A stretch of 21,163 nt of DNA from an uncultured Hyphomicrobiales bacterium (GCA_903891395.1 CAITEM010000571.1:1-21163), one strand, 5' to 3'; shown: positions 1 to 8,578, counted from the first letter of the stretch. The notes: generated by a model from the sequence alone, not told the origin. Translations and numbers: made by a program.

Positions 1-992
1 AACTCGAGGCGCTGCTGCCGCAAGGCTTCGCGCAATGGGCGTCGGCCGCGTCGCGCTGGCGCAATGCCGTGAAGGCCTCCGGCCTGTCATTCTCCGGCCG
101 CCGCAAGTTCTGGCAATTGTTCACCGCGCACGCGGTCGCCAACCCGGAAGCCGCGCCGACCGAAAACGACTTCGCGCGCTTTGTTGCCGAGGTGAAGGGC
201 CTTGGCGCTGCCGTCGAGAACGGCTCGGTGACCCTGGTCGGGGCAGGGCCGGGCGATCCGGAACTGCTGACGCTGCGCGCGGTGCGCGCGCTGCAATCCG
301 CCGACGTAATCCTGTTCGACGATCTGGTGTCGCGCGACGTGCTCGACTTTGCCCGCCGCGAAGCGCGCAAGATGCTGGTCGGCAAGACCGGCTTCGGTCC
401 GTCCTGCAAGCAGGACGACATCAACACGCTGATGATCGGCCTTGCCCGTCAGGGCAAACGCGTCATTCGGCTTAAAGGAGGCGATCCGCTGATCTTCGGC
501 CGCGCCGCGGAAGAAATCGACGCCTGCAAGGCCGCCAATATCGCCGTCGATATCGTACCCGGCATCACGGCGGCGCAGGGCGCAGCGGCGAAGCTCGGCA
601 TTCCATTGACCGACCGCGACAACTCGCGCCGGCTGCAATACGTCACCGGGCATGCCCGCAGCGGCAAGTTGCCGGACGACATCGACTGGCGCAGCCTGGT
701 CGATCCGACCACCACCACGGCAATCTATATGCCGGTGAAGACACTGGAAGCGCTGGTCGCCAAGGCCACCGCCGAAGGCCTCGACCCGCAGACGCCGTCG
801 CTGGCGATCTCGCGCGCCACGCGGCCCGACCAGCGGGTTGTCTCGGCCCCAATCGGCGAATTATCCGTCCGCATTGCGGAGGCCAAGCTGCCGGGGCCGG
901 TGCTGGTGATGTTGGGACGGATCGTCGGCAGTCAATCGGGCGAGCTCGCCATGCCCGACCGTCAACAAAACCGGGCAAACTCGCAGCCCTAA
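1..992 (+). CDS. cysG: Siroheme synthase CysG, 3' part (uroporphyrinogen-III C-methyltransferase domain)
   Basis: The reading frame is open from the left edge (first full codon at 3) and ends at TAA 990-992, so the start lies outside the window and about 329 residues are visible. The first ~60 visible residues match the end of the precorrin-2 dehydrogenase/ferrochelatase part (WRNAVKASGLSFSGRRKFW). The rest is a complete SAM-dependent methyltransferase domain: VGAGPGDPELLTLRA near nt 235-280, LKGGDPLIFGRAAEE near 472-515, VPGITAAQGAAAKLGIPLT near 556-610 and YVTGH near 640. The family makes siroheme from uroporphyrinogen III (two methylations, oxidation, iron insertion) for sulfite and nitrite reductases in the cytoplasm. 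The ATG/GTG at 69 is internal, not the start. It ends 4 bp from the convergent TPR gene, leaving no room for a separate terminator. Confidence 0.95.
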   Translation, partial: LEALLPQGFAQWASAASRWRNAVKASGLSFSGRRKFWQLFTAHAVANPEAAPTENDFARFVAEVKGLGAAVENGSVTLVGAGPGDPELLTLRAVRALQSADVILFDDLVSRDVLDFARREARKMLVGKTGFGPSCKQDDINTLMIGLARQGKRVIRLKGGDPLIFGRAAEEIDACKAANIAVDIVPGITAAQGAAAKLGIPLTDRDNSRRLQYVTGHARSGKLPDDIDWRSLVDPTTTTAIYMPVKTLEALVAKATAEGLDPQTPSLAISRATRPDQRVVSAPIGELSVRIAEAKLPGPVLVMLGRIVGSQSGELAMPDRQQNRANSQP

Positions 993-996
993 CGCG

Positions 997-3900
997 CTAA
1001 CGGAAGATTTCCGACAGTTCGCCGCGCTTCGGACGCCGGCTTGCTTCTGACCGGCCCTCACGCTGCCAGTCCTGCCGCGAACCTTGCGTCCGATCCTGCG
1101 CGCGAACCTGCGGCCCGACGTCGCGTGCATCGACGCGGCGTTCCGGGCCCCGTTCCTGTGCCCTTTTTTGCGGGTGGCTTTGTTCGGGACGCCCATCGGT
1201 GCCGGGGTCGTTGCGCAGGTTCTGAGTGCGCTTCTGTTCCGGCGGCTGCTGTCCCGGCTTTTTCGGCTTTGCCTGCGGCACGTCAACTTTCCGCTCGGCG
1301 ACGTCCTGCTTGGCGATCGGCTTCAGGGCCGGCTTCATGTCCTGTTTGGCCACGGTCTTGGGCGTTTCCTTGAGCGTGAATGTTTCCTTCACGGCCGCTG
1401 TCTCGACGGCGACAGGCGCCTGCACGCGTGCGACTGGGGTCGCCGTTACCGGTTCAGGCGCCACAGCGTCGGGGCTCACGCTCGGGAAGGTGTCGGGCGA
1501 ATAGGCGTAGGCGTTGTATTGGTTGTTGCGGATCGGCTGGCTGGCGTCCTGGATGATGCGGTCGCCCTCGCGCCGGTTTTCATAGGCGCTGCCGCGGCCG
1601 CTGAAGGTCACGGCATAAACCGGCTTGGTCTTGATCTGCGTATCGACGGGCGCAATCGCGCGGTCATAGTCGTTCTTGTCGTAGGCGACGATGCCGCGGT
1701 CGATGAAGGCATTGGCGAAGTTCGGATTGAGCTTGATCGCCTGATTCATGTCGGTCGTGGCGCGCTCGAAATCGCGCTTGTCGTAGAAGGCAAAGGCGCG
1801 GTTATAAAGCGCCAGCGCATAGTTCGGGCTGAGCGCCAGCGCCTGCGTGTAGTCGGCGACGGCGCGGTCGAATTCCCCGCGGTTGCGGTAGGCGAAGCCG
1901 CGGTTGTTCAAGGCGCGGGCGTTCTTCGGGTCGAGCTTGATGGCCTGGCTGAAGTCGATAATGGCGGCGTCGAACTCGTTCTTGTTGTCGCGCGCCAGGC
2001 CGCGCGCGTTGTAGGCCGCGGCGTAGTCCGGATCGAGTTTGATCGCGGCGTCGAAATCCTTGATGGCGCGGTCGAAGTCGCGCTTCTCATAATAGGCGTT
2101 GGCACGGTTATAGAGGGCGATAGTGTAGTTGGCATTGAGCTTGATGGCCTCGCCGAAATCGGCGATGGCGCGATCCGCATCGCCCTTGTTGCGGTTGGCA
2201 AAGCCCCTGTTGTTGAAGGCGAGGGCATCCGTCGGGTCCAGCTTGAGCGCGGCGTCGAAATCGGCGATGGCGCGATCGCTGTCGCCGCGCATACCCAGCG
2301 TGGTACCGCGGTCGGTAAAGGTCCGCGCGGCGTTGGGACTGAGCCGTACCGCCATGTCGAAATCGGCCAATGCGTGTTCGAGGTCGCCCTTTGTGCGGTA
2401 CACCAAGCCGCGATTGGCGAGCGCGCCGGCATTGCGGCCGTCGAGCTTGATCGCCTGGCTGAAATCACCCAACGCGCGGTCGTAATCGCGCTTCTCGCGA
2501 TAAGCGAGGCCGCGCTGGTAATAGGCCTGATCGAAATTGGCATTGAAACGGATGGCCTCGCCGAAGTCGGCGGTGGCGCGCTCGAAGTCGCGTTTCTCGA
2601 AGAAGGCGTTGCCGCGCTGGAAATAGCCGAGGGCGAACCTGGCATCGAGCTTTACGGTTTCACCGAAGTCGGCGATGGCGCGGTCGATGTCGCCCTTGAG
2701 CCGGTAGGCAATGCCACGGTTGTAGAATGCCATGGCATTGGCCGGATCGAGCTTGGCCGCCTGGCTGAGGTCCTCGATCGCGCGGTCGTTGTCGCCCTTG
2801 GCGCCGTAGCGGAGGGCGCGATCGTAGAGCGCGCCGGCGAAGCGGGGATCGATCTTCAGGGCCGCGTCGAAGTCCGTAATGGCGCGGTCATAGTCGCGTT
2901 TGAATTCCAGCGCGTTGCCGCGATTGTAGTAGGCGACAGCATAGGCCGGATTGAGCTTGATGGCCTGGTCGAAATTCTGGATCGCGCGGTCAAGGTCGTT
3001 CTTGTCGCGGAACGCCAGGCCTCGATTGTAGAAGGCCAGCGCGTTGCGGCCGTCGAACTTCACCGCCTGCTCGAAGTCGGCCAGCGCGCGGTCGATGTCG
3101 CCTTTGGCGGCATAGGCGACGCCGCGGTCGTTGTAGCCCTGGGCGTAATCCGGGTTGAGTTTGAGCGCCTGGGTCAGGTCGGCGATGGCGCGGTCGAAAT
3201 CGCGCCGGTTGGCATTGGCGTTGCCGCGATTGTTCAGTGCCAGCGCGTCGGCCGGGTTGATCTTGACCGCACTGTCGTAGTCGGCGACGGCGCCCGCGTA
3301 TTCGCCCTTGTCGTATTTAGCGTTGCCGCGGTTGTAGAAGGCGACGGCGTAGCCGCCGTTGAGCTTGATGGCCTGATCGTAGTCGGCGATGGCACGATCA
3401 AGCTCTCCCTTGGCGGAGAGTGAAATGGCACGGTTGTTGAAGGTCGGGGCGTATTGCGCATTCAGCGACGCGGCCTGATCGAAATCGGCGATGGCGCGGT
3501 CGTTTTCGCCCTTGAGACCGAAGGCGATGCCGCGGTCGTTGTAGGTGACCGCCTGGTCGGGGCTGAGCTTGATCGCCTGCGTCAAGTCGGCCACGGCTTT
3601 GTCGAACTCGCCCTTGCTCGCCTGCGCGTTGCCGCGCGCGCTGAAGCCTTGCGCCAGCTTCGGATTGAGCTTGGTCGCCTGGTCGAAATCGGCAATGGCG
3701 CGGTCGTCGTCGCGGCGCTCGTGATAGGCCACGCCGCGGTTGTAGAGCGCATTGGCGTTGGTCGGGTCGAGTTTGACCGTCTGATCGAAGTCCGCGATGG
3801 CGCGGTCGTATTCCTCGCGCTTGTAGCGAGCGACGCCGCGGTCGTAATAGGCCATCGCGTCTTTCGGATTGAGCCGGATCGCCTGATCGTAATTGGCGAT

Positions 3901-6900
3901 GGCCTTGTCGTAAATCCGACGTTGGAAGAACGCGTTGCCTCGGTTGTAGTAGGCGGCCGAGAAGTTGGCGTTGATCTTGATGGCGCGGTCGAAGTCGGCG
4001 ACGGCGCGGTCGAGGTCGCTCTTCGCGGCGTAATTGATGCCTCGATCATTGTAAGCCAACGCGAAGATGGGGCTCAACCGGATCGGTTGCGCGATCTCCA
4101 TGGCGTCGCGGTCATAGCCGCGCTGGCCGCGCACGTCATTGCCGCGCGGGCTCGACGCGAAGGTATAATTCGGGTTGACCCTGATCGCCGCCTCGAAGTC
4201 GGCGATGGCGTGCTCGAAGTCCTTCTTCTCGTAATAAGCCACACCGCGGTCGTGATAGGCGAATGAATCCTTGCCATCGAGCTTGATCGCCTGGGTGAAA
4301 TCGGCGATGGCGCGGTCGGTGTCGTTCTTGTCGAAATGGGCGTTAGCGCGGTTGTAGTAGGCGACGGCGTAGCTATCGTTGAGCTTGATGGCCTCGCCGA
4401 AATCGGCGACGGCGCGATCGCTGTCGCCTTTGGTGCGGTAGGCGAGACCACGGTTGTTGAGCGCCACGGCATTCTTCGGATCGAGCTTGATGGCGTAGTC
4501 GAAATCCTTGATGGCGTTGTCGGTGTCGCCTTTGGCGCCATAGGCGATGGCGCGATCGTAGAACGCGCGCACCGCCTGCGGGTTCAGTTTGATCGCGGCG
4601 TTGAAGTCGTCGATAGCGCGGCCGTAGTCGCGCCTGTCGAAATAGGCATTGGCGCGGTTGCTGAAGGCCATGGCATAGTTCTGATCGATTTTGGTGGCCT
4701 GGCTGAAATCCTCGATGGCGCGGCTGCTGTCGCCCTTGGCGCGGAAGGCGAGACCACGATTATTGTAGGCCGAGGCCAGTTTGGCATCAAGGCGGATGGC
4801 CTGACTGAGATCGCTGAGCGCTCGGTCGTAATCGCGCATGTTGACCAGCGCCAGCCCGCGCGCGTTATAGGCCGCGGCGTTGCCGTTGTTGAGCCGGATG
4901 ACCTGGTCGAGATCCTTCAGTGCGCGGTCGTGGTAGCCCAGCGTCTCCAGCGTCTCGCCGCGATTGAGCAGCGCCAGCGCGAAACCGGTATTGATGTTGA
5001 TCGCCTGATCAAAATCGCGCACCGCACGTTCGAGATCGCCTTTGGCCTTGAAGGCCATGCCGCGGCTGTTCAACGCCACGTCGTAATGCGGATTGGCCTT
5101 GATCGCGTTGTCGTAGTCGGCGATGGCGCGCTCAACGTCGCCTTTGCCTTGATAGATATTGCCGCGATTATTCAGCGCCGCCGCGAAGCCCGGATCGAGC
5201 TTGATGGCCTGATCGAGGTCACCGATGGCGCGGGCAAGGTCGCCCTTGCGCTGCCACAGGATCGCGCGGCTGTTAAACACAGCGGCATAAGTCGGGTTGA
5301 ATTTGATGGCCTGTTCGAAGTCCTGCAAGGCACGATCGATCATGCCGCGCGCCGCGTACGTATTGCCGCGCTCGGTGAAGGCGGCGGCATATTTCGGGTC
5401 GAGCTTGATGGCGAGGTCGTAGTCGCGCGTGGCGCGGTCGTAGTCGCCCCGCTGCTGATAGGCGTTGCCGCGATCGACATAGCCGGCTGTGAATTTCGGA
5501 TCGAGCTTCAACGCCTGGTCGAAATCGGCGACGGCACGGTCGAAATCGCGCTTTTCACGATAGGCGATGCCGCGGGCGTGGACGGCCAGCGGATCGCGCG
5601 GGTCGACGCGGATCGCCTGGCTCAGATCGTTGATGGCGGCGTCGAACTGGCGGCGCTCGAAGTTCGCCATGCCGCGGTTGTAGTAGGCGGTTGCGAAATT
5701 CGGATTGAGTTTGATGGCCTGGTCGAAATCCGGGATCGCCTTGTCGTCGTCGCCGAGGCTGAGATAGCCGAAGCCGCGGGCGTTGAAGGCGGCCGCGTTT
5801 TTGGTGTCCAGCTTGATCGCGCGCGAGAAGTCAGCGACCGCGCTGGCGTGGTCCTTTTTCTCCTGGAAGGCGAGGCCGCGGCTGAAATAGGCGCCTGCGA
5901 AGTTCGGATTGACCTTGATGGCCTGTTCGAAGTCGGCGATGGCGCGGTCGTAATTCTGCTTCTTCTGGAAGGTGTCACCGCGATTGCTCAACGCCGCCAC
6001 GAATTTCGGGTCGATGCGCAGCGCCTGATCGAAGTCGGCGACGGCCCGGTCGCTGTCGCCCTTGGCGTTGTAGACTTGCCCGCGTACGTTGAACGCGGCC
6101 GTATAATCCGGCTTGTTGTTGATGGCCTGATTGAGATCGGCGATGGCGCGATCGTAGTCCCGCTTCTCGAACAACGCATTGCCGCGCTCGAAATAGGCGA
6201 GCGCATTGGCCGGATCCAGCCTGATCGACTGGTCGAAGTCAGCCAGCGCGTTGGTCATGTCGTCCCGGCTGCGATAGGCGAGGCCGCGGTTGAAATAGGC
6301 CGATGCCTGCTTTGGATCGAGTTTGACGGCCTGGGTGAAGTCGGCGGTGGCGCGCTCGTCCTCGCCTTTGGCGCGCAATGCCAGGCCGCGATTGTAAAAG
6401 GCCATCGCGTTCTTCGGGTCGATTCGGATCGACTGGTCGAAATCGGCGACGGCGCGTTCCGGCTCGCCGCGCGCGGCGTAGGTGATGCCGCGGTTGTAAT
6501 ACGACAGCGAATCTTTGGGATCGAGCTTGATCGCTTGCGTCAGGTCGCGCAGCGCCTTGTCGTAGTCGCGCTTCTCGAAATACGACACGCCGCGGTCGTA
6601 ATAGGCCAGCGCGTATTCGCTATCGAGCTTGATCGCCTGGTCGTAGTTTTGAATGGCGCGGTCGTAGTCGCGCTTGTCGTAGAACGCATTGCCTCGGTTG
6701 TAGTAGGCCAGCACGTAGTTGCTGTTGAGCAGCAGCGCCTGGTCGTAGTCCTTGATGGCGCGGTCGACTTCGCCACGGTTGCGATAGGCAAGGCCCCGGT
6801 TGTTGTAGGCAAAACCGTCGCGCGGATCGAGCAGGATGGCCTGGTCGAAGTCCTGGATGGCGCGCTCGACGCTGCCCTTGGCAGCATAGGCGATGCCGCG

Positions 6901-7722
6901 GTCGTTCAACGCTAGAATGAATTCGGGATTGATCTTGATGGCCTGGTCGAAGTCTTGAATGGCGCGCTCGTAGTCGCGGATGTCGCGATAGGCGAGGCCG
7001 CGGCTGTGCAAGGCCACCGCGTCGTTGGGATTGAGCTTGATGGCGCGGTCATAGTCGGGGATTGCGCGGTCCGGCTCGCCCTTGGCGCGGTAGGCCATGC
7101 CGCGATTGAAATAGGCAAGACCTGAATTCTGATTGAGAGAAATCGCAATATTGAGGGTGCCGATCGCCCGCTCATAGTCGCGCCGGTCGTAGTAAATGTG
7201 GCTGAGCGTCGTAACCGCCACTGTATTTTTCTTGTCGTATTTCAGCGTCTGTTCGAGGTCGCGCACGGCGCGGTCGCTGTCGCCGCGGTCTCGGAGTACC
7301 AGAGCGCGGTTGAAGTAGGCGTCGGCATTTCCCGAATTGAGCTTGATCGCCTCGTCGAAATCGTGGATCGCCTGATCGGCGTTGTTTTTGGCGCGATAGG
7401 CCTTGCCGCGGCTGAAATAGGCCGCCGCCTTATCCTTGCTGCGGAGCTCGCCGTCGTCTTCGCCTTTGCTTTTCTTCTTCGTCGTCTTTTGAGTGGTCTG
7501 CTGGATGACGAGCGTACAATTCTCGATGCGGAGGTCGGCGGAATTTTCGTCGTTGGCGCAGATCTTCATCTGTTCGCGCGGTGCGGCGAATGCATGCGCG
7601 GCCGCCAACAGCATGATCGCTGTTGCAGCCGTGCCGGCCAAAACGTGACGCGCACCCCAGTTCATACCGCCCCGATGCATCCGGGCGGGTTGCCGCACCG
7701 GAATAGGTTTCTGAATCCGCAT
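997..7722 (-). CDS. Giant exported tetratricopeptide-repeat protein, 58 tandem TPRs, 2241 aa
   Basis: Residues 1-~47 hold a basic start and a hydrophobic export signal (VLAGTAATAIMLLAAAHAFA, AxA-type cleavage near residue 46). Residues 48-98 carry a C55/C69 pair (possible disulfide) and a Lys-rich linker. Residues 99-2070 are 58 consecutive 34-residue TPRs, and 2071-2241 form a Pro/Gln/Arg-rich basic tail ending GELSEIFR. Parts of 98 + 58x34 + 171 residues add exactly to 2241, so there is no insertion between repeats. The repeat consensus is A-x-A-Y-Y-N-R-G-x-A-Y-x-x-K-G-D-x-D-R-A-I-x-D-F-D-Q-A-I-K-L-[DN]-P-x-[NY]; it keeps the TPR positions G8, Y11, A20, F24, A27, P32 but has Arg at position 7. 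TPR arrays are protein-binding superhelices; the partner is unknown. The ATG at 7722 has no clear ribosome site. M20 (ATG 7663-7665, preceded by GGGGCGG) gives a more ordinary signal peptide and may be the true start. Confidence 0.93.
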   Translation of the reverse strand: MRIQKPIPVRQPARMHRGGMNWGARHVLAGTAATAIMLLAAAHAFAAPREQMKICANDENSADLRIENCTLVIQQTTQKTTKKKSKGEDDGELRSKDKAAAYFSRGKAYRAKNNADQAIHDFDEAIKLNSGNADAYFNRALVLRDRGDSDRAVRDLEQTLKYDKKNTVAVTTLSHIYYDRRDYERAIGTLNIAISLNQNSGLAYFNRGMAYRAKGEPDRAIPDYDRAIKLNPNDAVALHSRGLAYRDIRDYERAIQDFDQAIKINPEFILALNDRGIAYAAKGSVERAIQDFDQAILLDPRDGFAYNNRGLAYRNRGEVDRAIKDYDQALLLNSNYVLAYYNRGNAFYDKRDYDRAIQNYDQAIKLDSEYALAYYDRGVSYFEKRDYDKALRDLTQAIKLDPKDSLSYYNRGITYAARGEPERAVADFDQSIRIDPKNAMAFYNRGLALRAKGEDERATADFTQAVKLDPKQASAYFNRGLAYRSRDDMTNALADFDQSIRLDPANALAYFERGNALFEKRDYDRAIADLNQAINNKPDYTAAFNVRGQVYNAKGDSDRAVADFDQALRIDPKFVAALSNRGDTFQKKQNYDRAIADFEQAIKVNPNFAGAYFSRGLAFQEKKDHASAVADFSRAIKLDTKNAAAFNARGFGYLSLGDDDKAIPDFDQAIKLNPNFATAYYNRGMANFERRQFDAAINDLSQAIRVDPRDPLAVHARGIAYREKRDFDRAVADFDQALKLDPKFTAGYVDRGNAYQQRGDYDRATRDYDLAIKLDPKYAAAFTERGNTYAARGMIDRALQDFEQAIKFNPTYAAVFNSRAILWQRKGDLARAIGDLDQAIKLDPGFAAALNNRGNIYQGKGDVERAIADYDNAIKANPHYDVALNSRGMAFKAKGDLERAVRDFDQAININTGFALALLNRGETLETLGYHDRALKDLDQVIRLNNGNAAAYNARGLALVNMRDYDRALSDLSQAIRLDAKLASAYNNRGLAFRAKGDSSRAIEDFSQATKIDQNYAMAFSNRANAYFDRRDYGRAIDDFNAAIKLNPQAVRAFYDRAIAYGAKGDTDNAIKDFDYAIKLDPKNAVALNNRGLAYRTKGDSDRAVADFGEAIKLNDSYAVAYYNRANAHFDKNDTDRAIADFTQAIKLDGKDSFAYHDRGVAYYEKKDFEHAIADFEAAIRVNPNYTFASSPRGNDVRGQRGYDRDAMEIAQPIRLSPIFALAYNDRGINYAAKSDLDRAVADFDRAIKINANFSAAYYNRGNAFFQRRIYDKAIANYDQAIRLNPKDAMAYYDRGVARYKREEYDRAIADFDQTVKLDPTNANALYNRGVAYHERRDDDRAIADFDQATKLNPKLAQGFSARGNAQASKGEFDKAVADLTQAIKLSPDQAVTYNDRGIAFGLKGENDRAIADFDQAASLNAQYAPTFNNRAISLSAKGELDRAIADYDQAIKLNGGYAVAFYNRGNAKYDKGEYAGAVADYDSAVKINPADALALNNRGNANANRRDFDRAIADLTQALKLNPDYAQGYNDRGVAYAAKGDIDRALADFEQAVKFDGRNALAFYNRGLAFRDKNDLDRAIQNFDQAIKLNPAYAVAYYNRGNALEFKRDYDRAITDFDAALKIDPRFAGALYDRALRYGAKGDNDRAIEDLSQAAKLDPANAMAFYNRGIAYRLKGDIDRAIADFGETVKLDARFALGYFQRGNAFFEKRDFERATADFGEAIRFNANFDQAYYQRGLAYREKRDYDRALGDFSQAIKLDGRNAGALANRGLVYRTKGDLEHALADFDMAVRLSPNAARTFTDRGTTLGMRGDSDRAIADFDAALKLDPTDALAFNNRGFANRNKGDADRAIADFGEAIKLNANYTIALYNRANAYYEKRDFDRAIKDFDAAIKLDPDYAAAYNARGLARDNKNEFDAAIIDFSQAIKLDPKNARALNNRGFAYRNRGEFDRAVADYTQALALSPNYALALYNRAFAFYDKRDFERATTDMNQAIKLNPNFANAFIDRGIVAYDKNDYDRAIAPVDTQIKTKPVYAVTFSGRGSAYENRREGDRIIQDASQPIRNNQYNAYAYSPDTFPSVSPDAVAPEPVTATPVARVQAPVAVETAAVKETFTLKETPKTVAKQDMKPALKPIAKQDVAERKVDVPQAKPKKPGQQPPEQKRTQNLRNDPGTDGRPEQSHPQKRAQERGPERRVDARDVGPQVRAQDRTQGSRQDWQREGRSEASRRPKRGELSEIFR
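1513..7428 (-). repeat. 58 x 102-bp tandem repeat array encoding TPRs
   Basis: Protein residues 99-2070 split by eye into 58 blocks of exactly 34 residues, giving 5,916 bp with a strict 102-bp period. Repeat k (counted from the N terminus) occupies 7428-102(k-1) down 101 bases. At DNA level the copies are clearly diverged in third positions, though many share near-identical stretches such as 'gagcttgatggcct' and 'gcgcggtcgtagtcgcg'. Two copies are degenerate: repeat 33 (4063-4164) and repeat 58 (1513-1614). All others keep the R7-G/A8 pair or a close variant except repeat 3. A perfect phase over 58 units suggests expansion by whole-repeat duplication with selection against frame or length change. 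Confidence 0.95.
4063..4164 (-). repeat. Degenerate internal TPR (repeat 33)
   Basis: This unit keeps the 34-residue length and R7-G8 but loses Y11, A20, F24 and A27, and has proline at position 27 (AQPIR) where the family needs a small helix residue. Only this unit and the last one (repeat 58, SQPIR) have P27. They also share R15 and D18-R19. It divides the array into 32 + 25 ordinary repeats plus the two odd ones. Confidence 0.8.
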
Positions 7723-7812
7723 TGAACTTAGATTGAAAATACGGGGAGAGTCGTGATGGAGGAGGAATTGCCCGGGTTAAGATTAATCCTGCGGGGCTCC
7801 GTTGCGCGCGGC

Positions 7813-7836
7813 GCATTAACGAAATCAGGTTAATGC
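7813..7836. promoter_or_regulatory. Perfect inverted repeat GCATTAAC-N8-GTTAATGC, candidate operator
   Basis: GCATTAAC (7813-7820) and GTTAATGC (7829-7836) are exact reverse complements separated by GAAATCAG. The site sits about 90 bp upstream of the first possible TPR start, inside the 193-bp gap between the TPR gene and the CHAP gene, both read leftward. No U-tract follows on either strand, so a terminator is unlikely and a dimeric regulator's site is the better reading. The rest of the gap (7723-7915) shows AT-rich stretches around 7775-7790 but no promoter I can name. Confidence 0.45.
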
Positions 7837-7915
7837 ACGCGCATGGGCGCGCTGAAAATGACTGCGGTCGCGGCGGATAAACCGGCGCGGCCGCGAGCCT
7901 TCGAATTTTGAAAAA

Positions 7916-8497
7916 TTATTGCTTGAGTGCGGCGGCGCGCGCAGTGGCGGCCATTTCCTCAAGCACGTAATCCGGCGGCATGACGTAGGCCATGACTTTT
8001 TCCTTCGGATATACCGACTGCGTCACCACCGGCCCGTGATTGCCCGACACCACGATCGGGTTGCCCTGGCCGTCGGTGCCGCGCACCACGCCGACATGGC
8101 CATTATTGGGGCCCTTGCGGTACATGATGGCGATAGCGCCGACGCGCGGCCCGTCGAGCTTCTTGCCGAAATCCAGGAAGGAGCGGGCGGCGCGCGATTT
8201 CGTGCCTTTGCCGCCGGCTTTGTTGATCACGAAGTTCATGAAGTCGGCACACCAGAGCTGTGTCGGCAGCCCAAGCTGTTTGGCGCTACGACCGCGCCAG
8301 CGCAGCGCTTCCAGAAGGACGCCGGCGGCACCGGGCACCTGCGCCGCCGCATCGGCGGCATCGCTGCGGCTGCGGTTGATAGTCTCGAGCGGTTCGGTAT
8401 TGGCGAAACGCTCATTGCCCTTGTCGGCGGTCGCGTGCGCCGGTGCGACACCGAGCGCGAAAACACAAAGGACCAGAGCTGAGAGAGATCGTTTCAT
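7916..8497 (-). CDS. Exported CHAP / NlpC-P60-like cysteine amidase (TIGR02594-type)
   Basis: The 193-aa product starts with a signal peptide (MKRSLSALVLCVFALGVAPAHA). The catalytic-type cysteine is C83 in LWCADFMNFV, the histidine is H134 in NNGHVGVV and a third polar pair N153/H154 lies in SGNHG. The segment WCADF...GTKSRAARSFLDFGKKL, followed by G-x-I-A-I, is typical of the TIGR02594/CHAP-like proteins of proteobacteria. By family these cleave peptidoglycan stem peptides or amide bonds, here in the periplasm. An AGGA ribosome site lies about 10 nt before the ATG. It stands alone between the TPR gene and the tonB operon, all on the same strand, with 208 bp of its own upstream DNA. The substrate is not shown by sequence. 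Confidence 0.8.
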   Translation of the reverse strand: MKRSLSALVLCVFALGVAPAHATADKGNERFANTEPLETINRSRSDAADAAAQVPGAAGVLLEALRWRGRSAKQLGLPTQLWCADFMNFVINKAGGKGTKSRAARSFLDFGKKLDGPRVGAIAIMYRKGPNNGHVGVVRGTDGQGNPIVVSGNHGPVVTQSVYPKEKVMAYVMPPDYVLEEMAATARAAALKQ

Positions 8498-8558
8498 GTT
8501 CCCATTCCTGCCGGCGTCTAAGCCGGGACTTGTTTGGCCTGTCGTTCATACAGTTTCG

Positions 8559-8578
8559 TGATGCCAATAACGGCATCA
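8559..8578. promoter_or_regulatory. Inverted repeat TGATGCC-N6-GGCATCA upstream of the CHAP gene
   Basis: TGATGCC (8559-8565) and GGCATCA (8572-8578) are perfect reverse complements with AATAAC between. The site lies about 62 bp upstream of the CHAP start and could be an operator or a leader hairpin; no U-tract follows. It is short, so chance is possible. Confidence 0.3.

Noticed and set aside
1908..7175. Ser/Thr/Pro/Arg-rich minus-strand frames inside the TPR gene
   Set aside because: They are shifted-frame readings of the 102-bp repeat with low-complexity products. The TPR frame is continuous over the whole stretch.
1513..7428. CRISPR or satellite-type non-coding tandem repeat
   Set aside because: The period is 102 bp with diverged copies and an intact reading frame; the conserved positions are those of TPR proteins.
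1084..7725. Very long plus-strand open frames (1084-3423, 3454-4266, 4336-6915, 7198-7725) opposite the TPR gene, with periodic 'VEIGDGAVEVAL' peptides
   Set aside because: All four are in the same frame, codon-aligned opposite the TPR gene, so an antisense stop needs TTA, CTA or TCA in the sense gene. Such Leu/Ser codons are rare in this GC-rich repeat, which explains the open frames. They have no own signal peptide, domain or ribosome site.
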